Positions 1-8,900 of a stretch of DNA of 15,188 nt are shown here, piece after piece (the first letter of the stretch is position 1; every line of letters starts with the position of its first letter). The position numbers were made by a program, and so were the translations under genes. The notes beneath the pieces were generated by a model. The model worked only from the letters and a program-made list of their open reading frames with translations. It searched no databases and was not told the DNA's origin. Origin of the DNA: Jimgerdemannia flammicorona (Eukaryota; Mucoromycota; Endogonomycetes; Endogonales; Endogonaceae); NCBI GenBank assembly GCA_003990745.1, contig RBNI01003797.1:1-15188 (forward strand). The letters are read 5' to 3'.

Positions 1-1050
1 AAAAAAAATGAGGTGATGTGGCTGGGGGTGGGACTGCTAATAGAAGCATGATGGGGAATCAGGATAAAAAGAGATGTGACAGCTAATGGTAGAGTGAGGC
101 AGAGGTTCCCAATGCAGAAGGGAGATCTGGCCAATGGTGTAATAGGGCTGGTAGTAGCACCATTACTCAGAAAATCAATCTTGAAGTTTGTACTTCCAGG
201 GCTTACTAGTGACAGTGAGGATGGTCCTGAGGCTTATCTTGAAGCAGATAGCTGAGGCCATCTTGGTGAAGTTCCTGAAGGGTCTGGAGGGGGCTGAGGT
301 GAGCTTTGAGGAGGTGGGCCCACTGGAAGAGGCTCTGAAGACTGGAGTGGTAGTTGGGGAAGTAGTGGTCTCCATGGTGCACTGTCTGAGGTAGGACTCC
401 AGGGTGGTGCAGCTGTTGGTAAAGAGGGTGCCTATGGTGATGAAGGAAGAGACAGGAGGAGGGTGGCAGAGGAGATGGTAGAGTATGGCAATGTGGTGAA
501 TATTGGCTTTCAGGTGTGGGAGGGGACCTCCATCAGAATAGGTGATATAGATGTTAGGATTAGACTGGCTGAAAGGGAGGCCATGGGGAAGACAAGCAAC
601 TGGCCCTCAGTATTGATGTGGGGGGCTTTTGTCTGTAAGGTATTATGGGTGAGAGGAAGTGAAGAGGAGGAGGAAGACTTATTAGAGGCTCTGGAGGAGT
701 TGAGTAGTGCTGTTGAGCAGAGGGCAAAGGCCTGGAAATTGTATGTGGAATCAATACATCTGGAGATTGTTGATGGGAAGAGTATTCACACTGATAAGAG
801 GTAGTAGAAGAGGGCTTGGGGGCACAGGAGGCAGAAGGAGTTACTAGTAAGTATGGAAGGAGGGGCTAAGATGAAGACTGGGGACCCTGAGAAGTCTAAA
901 GGAGTGGAGACAAGTTTCTGAGCTAGTAAGGGAGGAGGTGATAGAGAGGAGAGCCAAGAAGGTGCTACTCAAGGACCCATTCACTGATGGTACTTTTGAG
1001 GTCTGGGACCCAGTCATGAATGATATTCTCCCTCTGATCAGGAGGGGCCC
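1..1050 (+). pseudogene. LINE ORF1 fragment (nucleic-acid-binding protein), decayed
   Basis: ORF1-like part of a non-LTR retrotransposon. ORF1 proteins of LINEs bind the element RNA; here this is inferred from homology within the window, not from a recognised domain. Two reading stretches, 188-394 and 463-804, match the reverse-strand ORF1 at 9563-10671. The shared landmarks are an EEA(L/M)EKAL-like run, then MV(H/R)CLR followed by a TAG stop in both copies, then GF(I/Q)(F/V)WEGT, then a Glu-rich helical stretch. A frame change lies between 394 and 463. The segment is G- and A-rich and C-poor on this strand, the mirror image of the C-rich + strand of the reverse-strand LINEs, which supports the orientation. 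It starts with eight A at the window edge and is cut at about 1050 by the gypsy LTR. Positions 820-1050 show only short open stretches without a match. No ORF2 follows. Confidence 0.6.
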
Positions 1051-1051
1051 A

Positions 1052-1499
1052 TGTAATAGAACAAATGAACAAGTGAACAGATGAGATACAACAAGCAATC
1101 ATATGACCTGGCAATGACATCATCATATGATCAAGCATAACATATGAATAATAAATGATGAATGGATAAATGATGTGAAAATAATGCGAAAAATGATATC
1201 CAGCTTATCCCTAACAATCAGCACTACAGCAATAGTTGCCACAGTAGCTGATCATTGCCTAGTAATTGAGGTCCTGATCACAAAGATGTTTTTTGCCAAA
1301 AACTACCTGACAAAGGTCACAATCACAAACCTCATTATAGTTACCAAATTAGTCACTCATACTTAGTCAGAAATCATGGACCAACTTGTATAAATACCCC
1401 CCAGTTTTTATCCAAAATAAAGCAGTTTTAGTTCAGTCCTTGATACAAGAATCAAGTCCCCCCCACACACATACATTCCCCTGAGTCTTAGTAATGACA
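1052..1499 (+). repeat. Candidate 5' LTR of the gypsy element
   Basis: A 448-bp stretch that begins TGTAATAG and ends AATGACA, giving the TG..CA ends expected of an LTR. It lies exactly where the LINE sequence stops. Inside it are a TATA-like box (TATAAATA, 1389-1396), an AATAAA signal (1416-1421), and a small hairpin CTTGAT-acaaga-ATCAAG (1439-1456) followed by a C-run, an order that fits U3-R-U5. The first 100 bases hold three CATATG palindromes (1100, 1124, 1141). No 3' LTR is in the window, so the ends cannot be confirmed by comparison. No clear tRNA-type primer-binding site starting TGG follows the right end. Confidence 0.5.
1388..1421 (+). promoter_or_regulatory. LTR promoter and polyadenylation signals
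   Basis: TATAAATA at 1389-1396 and AATAAA at 1416-1421, about 25 bases apart, inside the candidate LTR. The spacing fits a short R region of a fungal LTR. Function is inferred only from the motifs and their position. Confidence 0.45.
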
Positions 1500-1939
1500 C
1501 CTAAGGGACTCTAGTGTTTCTGACTAAACTCCAGAAGTCTACCTAACTTTTGCCAGAACTGAGACTGATATATAAATCCCCAAAGACTTAAGTAAACCCA
1601 TTGAATCTGAATTTCAAGGCAAATTCAGTCTGTACACAGCAAAGAACAAGACCCTTGAAATAGGGCACAAAAGAAAGACCTTTGAAACAGAAGGCACTAC
1701 TGCTACAATTACTTATAAATGAGTGCTTCCTCAAACTGAAGGCTTCTTGGTACACATTGTGTACTAAGTCCCTAAGTAATAGTCCACTTCCCTAATTATC
1801 CAAAGGATAAGAGAGGGGTAGAAGTGAGAGTTATTACAACTTGGTAGAAGTAGATTATCAGCCAAGAAGGTACTAAAGAACACACTCCTAAAGTTGGAAC
1901 AAGATCAATCTTGGACAGGAGTAACCCCCTGCATCAACT
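1500..1939 (+). other. Untranslated leader of the gypsy element
   Basis: About 440 bases between the candidate LTR and the open gag frame. All three + frames carry several stops and no domain is visible. By position it would hold the primer-binding and packaging signals. I cannot point to a convincing primer-binding site. The composition is A-rich, like the rest of the element. Confidence 0.4.
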
Positions 1940-3853
1940 GTGGATCCTCAAACCAGAGCCAGAGAAGCCCTTGCCATTAGGACCAGGTGGTACCAGGAAA
2001 CCACAGACACAGGGACCCACCAGTTTGTAATTGACCAGGCTTACAAGGATTTATACCAGGCTATTAGGACATACTACTCAGGACTTAAGAATATTGTCAG
2101 CTGCTGTAGGTTCTACGAACTCCTCCAAGGACACATTGGAATCACTAGGACCCCAGAGTCTACTGCTGTCACTACCCAGGATTTTTTAGATTATATCACA
2201 CTCTCTGCTGCAAGAGAAGCAGCTGCTGAGTGGATTGCCTCTGACAGATATCATCATATCCCAACCAAGACCTCCCTCTACTATAGGCTAGTTACATACT
2301 ATACCTCTGCCATAACCAAGTACGAGAACAAGCAAGCAGGTCAACCATCTCCTACTGCTGAACAAGGAGCAGGCCCATCTACCCAGCCAGAGACTAATAT
2401 CCTCTTTGAAGGACCTAGTCAGTATGAGGATGCACTATCTCATCAGGAAAGGGAGTCAGATGAAGACTCTACAGGTTACCAGTCTGATGATAGCCAATAA
2501 GGAACAGCAGGCCTAGGAATTTACCAAGAAACCACAGGTCAAGAAGATCAGACCCCAGAACCAACTCAGCCACCTATATAGAGGTTTGGTTTACCTTCTC
2601 TCACAGGACTCTTTGATCTGATATCTGGGAATCAAGTAACCCCAAGTCATACAGTACCACAACCCCACTAAGCAGAACAATCTTCAGGAGAAACTACCCC
2701 AACAGGTCTATCACTAATAGTCAACACAATGGTAGATGCCAGTATTGCAGCACTGAGTACCCAGCTAGCAGTACTAGCAGGGATAGTAGGACAGATTGCT
2801 GAACAGAACAAGCCAACCAAGACCTTGCGAATCCCAACATTCAGTGGAAAAAACAATAACATTGAAAACTTCATCAATGCAGTTGACACAGGCTACTGAG
2901 TAAATTAATGGAATGACAACCGAGTGCCTATAGGAATGCTCACCAACAACCAGAACAGTACCCTTCAACAGCTGTTTGCTACATCAATAGTACAAGTGGA
3001 AACCGTAGCCCCATTTTTCACTGGAACAGCAGCCAAATTCTGGCAAACCTTGGAACAACATCCAGTAATCTGGAAAAACTGCCCTCAAGTCAATGGACAA
3101 GCACCTACCAATACCAGACCAGGTTGGGATGACTATGAAGCAGGCCCAGGACTCAAGGCCTTGCTACTGACTAAATTCTGAAATACAGCCTATATACAAG
3201 AAACTTGGAACAAACTGTCCCAGATGAAGTTTTACAAGAATGGCAAAGAAGATCTAGAGACCTTTACTACCAGAATGGATGTCTATCTCAAAACCATTGG
3301 ACTTACCTTTTTTTTTTTTTTTTTTTTTACCATTGGACTTACCTATCAGGAGAACAATTTGGCTATCAATGGTACCAGAGTCAACCATCTTTTTGCAGCT
3401 CTACCAGACTGGCTCACCCAGAAGATCAAGGAACAAGGTCTATCCCAAGGATGACCCCACTACTCATGGTGTTTTGCTCAAGTACAAAGAAGAGTCTGTG
3501 AAATCCTTGCTGCACAAGCTTCATGAAATCAAGAACACAAGAAGGATAACCAAGATAGGAGAAATTCTATTAGGAGAAATGAATAAAGGAATGACCAAAG
3601 ATATGATCAAAGGAATGATCAAAGGAACCAGCAAAACCCCAGAGGACCCAGACCTCCCACTGAGGATGAAAAGAAGCAGCTCTGCAAAAAGAGATTGTGC
3701 TTCATCTGCAAGAAGGCAGGACATATCTCAGTCAAATGCCTTGAGAAGAGAAACAGATCAGGTGAACCAAGTAACCAGAACATTACTGTTATTGGAGAAG
3801 GTCCAGGAAAGAAGAACTCTGAGAATGTCATCAAAGTACAGAAGATATGGTAC
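1940..3853 (+). pseudogene. gag: Gag of the gypsy element (long N-terminal region, Gag core, CCHC nucleocapsid)
   Basis: Structural protein of the retrotransposon particle. All parts lie in one frame. Positions 1940-2500 are an uninterrupted 186-codon stretch without a single Met, opening at a GTG, ending in an acidic Ser-rich tail (ERESDEDS) and a TAA. The frame then continues through two more stops (2579 TAG, 2669 TAA) to an ATG at 2729. The Gag core follows with PFFTGTAAKFW, WDDYE, and LETFTTRMDVYL (around 3254-3290). A basic Arg/Asn/Gln repeat (about 3588-3630) precedes the zinc knuckle CFICKKAGHISVKC (3698-3739; C-x2-C-x4-H-x4-C, perfect). Stops in the core are at 2897, 2906, 3179, 3452, 3524 and 3584; four of the six are TGA. 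A T21 insertion sits at 3308-3343 and preserves the frame. The 1940-2500 part could be a separate ORF, but the shared frame favours one long Gag. Confidence 0.75.
3293..3343 (-). mobile_element. Tail-only retroposon insertion: T21 with 15-bp target-site duplication
   Basis: The 15 bases ACCATTGGACTTACC occur at 3293-3307 and again, identically, at 3329-3343. Between them is nothing but 21 T (3308-3328). This is the footprint of target-primed reverse transcription in which only the poly(A) tail of an RNA was copied, from an insertion on the reverse strand. The duplication could be 16 bases if the next T is counted. The net gain is 36 bases (12 codons), so the gag frame is kept. The likely source of the enzyme is a LINE of the kind found elsewhere in this window; that is inference. 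Confidence 0.85.
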
Positions 3854-4250
3854 AAGGCTACCATCCCCACTAAGGCCCACCCAACTGATGCTGGTTATGA
3901 CCTCTACAGCAGTCAAGACCTCACCATTCCACCAAGTACCAATGCTACAGTGCAAACAGGAATTGAAATGCAAGCTTCCAAAGGAACATACATCCGCCTT
4001 ACTGAGCGAAGTAACCTAGCCAAAGAGTTCAACATTGGGCTAGGAGGAGGAGTAGTTGATCAAGGATTTACTAGCGAAATCCATATCATCTTGTGAAATT
4101 TTGGAGACATATCATTTGAAGTCAAAATAGGCCAAAGGATTGCCCAAGCAATCATTGAAGAAATCTGTCAAGATCTCACTATTGAAGAAGTCCCCGAGCT
4201 CTCTCAGACAGACCATGGCAAGAAAGGGTTTGGATCAACCAACAAACCTT
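3854..4250 (+). pseudogene. dUTPase domain fused behind Gag
   Basis: Trimeric-type dUTP pyrophosphatase, which hydrolyses dUTP to dUMP and diphosphate and so limits uracil in new DNA. All five family motifs appear in order: AGYDLYSS (motif 1), ERSNLA (motif 2, family RS(S/G)LA), GVVDQGFTSEI (motif 3, family has Tyr where this has Phe), GQRIAQAII (motif 4), and GKKGFGSTN (motif 5, C-terminal P-loop-like arm). It follows the zinc knuckle in the same frame with about 38 linker residues and comes before the protease, the same order as in betaretroviruses. One TGA at 4094-4096, just after motif 3, fits CGA to TGA decay. Before motif 5 the expected Arg is His (CAT, possibly from CGT). With these changes the copy is unlikely to be active. 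Confidence 0.88.
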
Positions 4251-4702
4251 CCAGTCAGAAGGTCACTACTATGAAGGAAGTGATGAAAACTGATATAAGA
4301 GAATTGCAGATGGTTATGCACTATGTGAACAATGCCCTCATTCTATTCAAATGTACTGTATGGAACATATTGGTGAATGTCATGCATGCCTCTCCAAAGT
4401 CTTCAAAATTCAATCCAAGAAGCACCAAGCCCAACAGACTGAGGAACCCAAACAAGACAACCCTCCTTGTGAAGGATGGAGAGAAACTGACTTCGAGGAG
4501 ACTGACAACAATTGAGACAACAATGAAGATAAAGAGCTCAATACCATCAAGAAGGAGGACAGCTGCATCAATTTCACAGGCCAAGTCCATAGATAGAATA
4601 TCAATGTCTTGCTGGATAGTAGTGCTACTGGAAACTATATCAGTACCAAGACTGCCAAGAGAATTGGAGCCCAAAGCAGACCCACCACTGAGAAAAGAAG
4701 TA
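4249..4702 (+). pseudogene. Cys/His cluster and aspartic protease start of the gypsy element, truncated
   Basis: From about 4249 the coding signal moves to frame 1, one base back from the Gag-dUTPase frame. At 4324-4389 it reads a dense Cys/His cluster, C-x2-C-x-H-x5-C-x2-H-x3-C-H-x-C, which looks zinc-binding. A charged linker follows (about 70 residues, with TGA and TAG stops), then INVLLDSSATGNYIS around 4600-4650. This matches the retropepsin active-site loop LLDSGATGN.IS, with Ser in place of the Gly next to the catalytic Asp-Ser. Retropepsins cut the element polyprotein. Only about 30 residues of the protease remain before the sequence changes near 4700 to C-rich LINE sequence of the other strand. 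A TGA lies at about 4276 in this frame. The frame shift could be programmed (-1) or simple decay. Confidence 0.7.
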
Positions 4703-5020
4703 TTACCCCCCACCTCCCACCAGTAAAGGCCCAGTACCCCCAGTATCCCCAACCTTCTGCTTTCCCTTCCCTCCTGCCTGTCCACTATGAGCTCTCATCA
4801 GCCAACCTCCAGTCCTCAGCATGTCTGCAAAGCTTCTCTCCTGCTGCCCTCCAGCCCCCCCATCAGTACTGCCTCCCCTGCCCAAGCTGCCCTGCCCACT
4901 TGAGCCACCAAAGGACCCTATTCCAAGCCCATACCCTCTCCCAACATATTGCCAGTCAAAGGCCCCAGGTCTGCCCAACCTAGTATGCATATTGATTTGC
5001 TTGCTGGTTGATATTATCTT
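4703..5020 (-). pseudogene. Probable LINE ORF1 N-terminal fragment
   Basis: An open reverse-strand stretch rich in Gly, Gln and Ser, with a QQERSFADMLRTGG segment that resembles the low-complexity, SFAD-type start of fungal LINE ORF1 proteins. The strong C-over-G bias of the + strand matches the neighbouring reverse-strand LINEs. No direct match to the other ORF1 pieces is visible, so the identity is tentative. It ends abruptly at the gypsy protease on the left. Confidence 0.35.
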
Positions 5021-5085
5021 AGTACTTTTCACCAATAAACAACTTGAAAGTATATTGCAAAAGTGTATATAACATGAATTAGCTC
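5021..5085. other. AT-rich junction sequence
   Basis: About 65 AT-rich bases between the Gly-rich LINE piece and the ORF1 fragment to its right. It differs in composition from both sides and has no match to the corresponding part of the longer LINE. It may be a remnant of target DNA or of another element; nothing more can be said. Confidence 0.3.
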
Positions 5086-5619
5086 CCTATCTACCAATAT
5101 ATCTGAAGCCACATCTACTAGCTCATTCTCCTCTGCAACCTTCTCCAAATATACTACCTCACCAGCCTCAGGGCACTCCCAATGGACATTTGCTGCTTCA
5201 GCCATACAGGTATCCTCCACCTGAGTCTCCAGCACCACTTCAATATCATCCTCAAAGCCTCCTTCACCCATCTCCTCCTTATCTGCCCACTTTCCTCTCA
5301 CTGGCACATGTGCTGAGCTCTCCACATCACCCAGCTGAGAGAAGGATACCTTCACTGCTTCCACTCCTTCCATCTGATTCTTAGCTACCTCTACTCTTGC
5401 CTCTTCTTCCACTGCTGCCCCATGAAGAGCTGCCTGCAGAGGCTCACAATTCCCTTTCCTCCACCTCTTCTACTTGTCATCTGTCTGAATCCAGCCCAAT
5501 CCTTGGCAAACTCTTCCCACTTCCTCTTTTACAACTCCTTTGCAGCCTCTCTCTCCTTCAGAGTAATTGCCAACTCTTTCTTCTCTGGTTCTGCTCCCTT
5601 CCTCCTCCACACCTTATAC
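5086..5619 (-). pseudogene. LINE ORF1 fragment, copy 1
   Basis: Reverse-strand fragment of a LINE ORF1. It starts, directly after a T27 tract on the + strand, at YKVWRRKG and runs through a Lys/Glu-rich helical stretch (KRKWEEFAKDW) into an open part at 5029-5412. It aligns with the ORF1 at 9563-10671 through VSF.QLG, KWAD, E.Q.ED, HWECPEAG and VDREL. Nucleotide identity over the shared part is roughly 70 percent by eye, so these are different, diverged elements rather than a recent duplication. The match ends at about 5085 and the rest of ORF1 and all of ORF2 are missing, which is unusual because LINE copies normally lose their 5' end, not their 3' end. Confidence 0.65.
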
Positions 5620-5646
5620 TTTTTTTTTTTTTTTTTTTTTTTTTTT
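5620..5646 (-). repeat. Poly(A) tail of the LINE (T27 on + strand)
   Basis: An unbroken run of 27 T. On the reverse strand it follows the LINE 3' part and an AATAAA-like AACAATAAA, so it is the 3' tail of the element at 5647-10671. It directly abuts the ORF1 fragment at 5086-5619. No target-site duplication is visible at its two sides. Confidence 0.75.
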
Positions 5647-5999
5647 ATTGTTGCTTGGACTCCTTTATTCCACTAGTCTATATGAATTAAACTATAGATT
5701 TATCTCACCAACTACCTATTCCACACTATCAGGACAAAATAAACCTAACAGGTCCTATCAACCCACTCTAGTTTTCCACTGCACCCCACTCTCACCTAGT
5801 ACTAGATGACTCTGACTCCCCAATATAATGTCTTGTACCTTCTTTACTGCCCCCAACTCTTGCCACCTCCCCTGGTATCACCAACCCTGTACTACTTCTC
5901 TCACCAGCCAGCACCATTGCTCCACCAGGTCCCAAATTCTCATCCAACATTTGCCTTCAAAGACTCATTGCCAGTATGCTACCATTAAGACCCACATGT
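5647..5999 (-). other. LINE 3' untranslated region
   Basis: Sequence between the end of ORF2 and the poly(A) tail. Stops occur in all reverse frames and no domain is seen. Just before the tail the reverse strand reads ATATAGACTAG, then GGAATAAAGGAGTCC. A similar arrangement (an ATATAGTCTAGG and GAGTCCATT) precedes the second tail at 10672-10705, which suggests related 3' ends. Confidence 0.45.
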
Positions 6000-8900
6000 C
6001 CAAGATTCGCCCAACACCTCTCCAAATGTCCCCAATATCCCCCACCAGTCTTCTCTGGATGACTACACTGACAGAATCTCCTGGCCTCCTTCCCAATATT
6101 CCTCCAGCGTCTGCCAATAACTCTCTACCCCTGGGCAGATCCCTATAATATACTCTGGGGTCTGAACCACTTCTCCAGAGATCTCAGTATACCATTCACA
6201 ATCTCTGCACCCATCGACCACCATCCATCCCATCCAATAGCTTAATATTATATTCCTTCTCAGGAACTGCCACCAAACTACACAATATCTAAAAGGCACC
6301 ACTTTATTCAAAGTAGCCACCCATCTCCAAATTTGAGCCCATTCCCACATCTTGCCAATGCCAGCTGTCTGCCATCCTACTGGTCACCACTCAAGAGGGT
6401 CTGATCTGGCCCATTCCATAGCCTCTACCAAAGAATAGTCCTTCAGCTCCTTCTCTCCTACTCTGAGTAGTCCAAGTTGCTACCACTGCTGCTCAGGGTC
6501 AGCCCCCTTCCCTAGAGCCTCTACCTTCAGCCCTATTATGCCCATCATAAGCTAGGCCTCAACAATGCCCCACTAGAACTCTTTGAACCTCATCCTCCCC
6601 ACTGATCCAACTTGAAGTAACCCTTGCAAATTCTTTCTCTCTGCACTCTGGAAGCAGAATCTGATCTCCCAATTGTCTATCGCCAATCTGCCCCAACTTC
6701 CTTCTCCTAACTCTACTAATTAGTGACCCCACCAGCCCCTAAGTGCCTTCAACCTTTGCCAAAAGTCCACCAATCCCAAACCTCCATCAGTAATTGGCAG
6801 CACCAATGCTTCCCATCCAATCTGTAGCCATCTACTCTTCCAGAGCCACCCTTCAATAGCCTTTTTGAACTGCCACACCACCCACCCAGGGAAATCTAAG
6901 TGGTAACCCAGATACCACAACTTCAGTAGCTAGTATACATTCAGGACCACCACTCTCCCCACCAGAGAGAAGTTTTGACCAGCCCAGCCTGTCAGCACAC
7001 CTTCCCATTTCTGTACCATTGAACTCCACCACTTCTTTGGCAAAACTGTCCTGAACACCGAAAACTATATCCCTAAGTACCATACTACTTCTCCTGTAAG
7101 CATCACTCATCCAAACCCCACTACACCTAAGCCAGTATTAAGCTCTAAGGTTTTACACTTTTCCCAATTCAACTTTGCATCTGTCAACCCCTTATACTAT
7201 TCTATTTCTTCTCTTAAAATATCCACATCCACCATGCTGCCAAGCCCCACCATCATATCATCTGCAAAGGCCCCCAGCTTCCAAACTACCTCACCTATTC
7301 ACAATCTATTCAGCTATCCTCTTAGCCAGGCCAACACCAGTTTCAGCAAGAGAATATAAAGAAGTAGAGAAAGGGGGTCTCTTTGCAGAACCCCTCTTCC
7401 TAAGGCAAACTCTGGACTGCTCTAGCCATTCATCAGCACTGCCCCTCAACAGCCTCACACCAGTTCCATCAATCTTCCAACTTCTCCAAGATCAAACTCT
7501 ACTTTCTAGAGTATCACCTCTAGGTAATACCACCGCACCCTATCATATGCCTTCTTCTGATCCAAGAAGACTATCCTCCCATTGACCTGCCAACTCCTAC
7601 AACCTTCTAAGACATTTTGCACCCAGGCAGTACTGTCCTTAATCTGCCAACTCTTCACAAAGCCTCTCTGCTCCTCCCCTACCAGCTTTTCAATCCACTG
7701 CTGCAATCTTCCTACCAGGATTTTGGAGACTAGCTTCCTATCCACATTCAACAGTATGTTGGCTACCAGTTACACCACTCCCTCCTGTCACTTTTCTTCT
7801 TATACAGCAAAGACACCAGACCTAAGCTTCCATTTCCAATCCACTGTCCTTCTCCCAGTACATAATTAACCATTTCAACAAGCCAAGCTCCAAATTTCAT
7901 GTGAAACTCCTTCCAAAACTCCTAAGAGAGTCTATCCTCACCTGTCAATAAACCACCCAGTGCCTTCTGCAGAACCTCCAACACCTCCTTCAAAGATACT
8001 CTACCTAATACTGAAGCCCCTATCTCAGGCAGTGGCACTACTGGCCAGTTATGTACAAGAGATGCCTCAGCAATATCCCCTACCCCAGCTCCCCCTTCTG
8101 CATTGTCATCACTCCAGAGGGTCTGCCATTGTCCAGAAACCTCCTCCAACATATTTGCCACACTAGTAACCTCAATGCCATCTTCTCATAATACTGAAGA
8201 TCAGCTGTGTTGAACTTTTCTTATCTTTAAGACACCAGATAAGTATTTTGTCAGTTGCTCACCCTCTTCCAGTCGCCTAGCCCTCAGGTATGTCAGGAGT
8301 CCATCCATGACTCTATCCTCAGCCTTCCTCAAAGCTGACTGTAAGTTGACTACCTCTCTAGCCAGTTGACACTTCTTCTCTTCTGCCAGTGAACCATCCT
8401 CTAATAACTTCAGTTGCCACTGCAAACCTCTTTTGACTCTCCTTTCCTTGTCCTTTTGCTCCTTTTCTGCCACCTCTCCAGTATCTCAGCAATATGCACC
8501 TATAAGGTATTTAAACCTGCTCTACCAATTAGCAATAGACAGACCACCAGCCATCCATCACTCTACTTTCTGTCTGGCCAAGTACACGAATTACTCCCAT
8601 TCTACTGGGTGCCAGAGCAGGGCTATATTAAGATACCAGCACCCACCTCCTCCATTAACAGCCTGGAATCTTCCACTCACCTTGACTCCTCAATGGTCTG
8701 ACCATGGGCACCACCTTATCTCCACTGTGTCGAAAACATTACCCCAATATTCAGCTACCAGTACCCAATCAATCCACATTCCAACCATCCCATTGTCTAT
8801 TAAATGCTACCTGGTAAAGAGCTCTGACTCATCTCCTGCCCTCAATTGTATACCATCTATCAATCCCATACTCTTTTCCACCTGAAGCCACTAAGATAGC

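Larger units (their letters stand above)
1052..4702 (+). mobile_element. Ty3/gypsy-type LTR retrotransposon with dUTPase, 3' truncated
   Basis: A degraded LTR retrotransposon reading left to right: candidate 5' LTR, leader, Gag with CCHC knuckle, dUTPase, Cys/His cluster and aspartic protease active site. It stops inside the protease, where C-rich reverse-strand LINE sequence begins, so RT, RNase H, integrase and 3' LTR are absent. Assignment to Ty3/gypsy rather than copia rests on the Gag layout (W..LEQH and a LE.F..RMD.Y-like Gag core, single CCHC knuckle) and the LLDS.ATGN.IS protease site; without RT it is an inference. Gag and dUTPase keep one reading frame (frame 2) for about 2.3 kb with point stops but no frameshift. 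Confidence 0.75.

Noticed and set aside
1175..1366. A short forward open frame of 63 codons
   Set aside because: It lies inside the candidate LTR, has no recognisable features, and overlaps the promoter signals.
1500..1520. Primer-binding site right after the candidate LTR
   Set aside because: The sequence starts CCTAAGGGAC rather than TGG, and complementarity to the 5' part of the transcript (self-priming) was only a few bases.
3279..4019. A 246-codon open frame and a 98-codon one that run through the T21 tract with a poly-Phe run
   Set aside because: They lie out of frame with Gag. The matching frame (CCHC knuckle, dUTPase motifs) is another one, so these are shadows made by the A-rich Gag sequence.
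5600..5620. Target-site duplication for the LINE ending at T27
   Set aside because: The left flank CCACACCTTATAC has no convincing copy at the other end; only CTTATAC recurs near 11103, which is too short.
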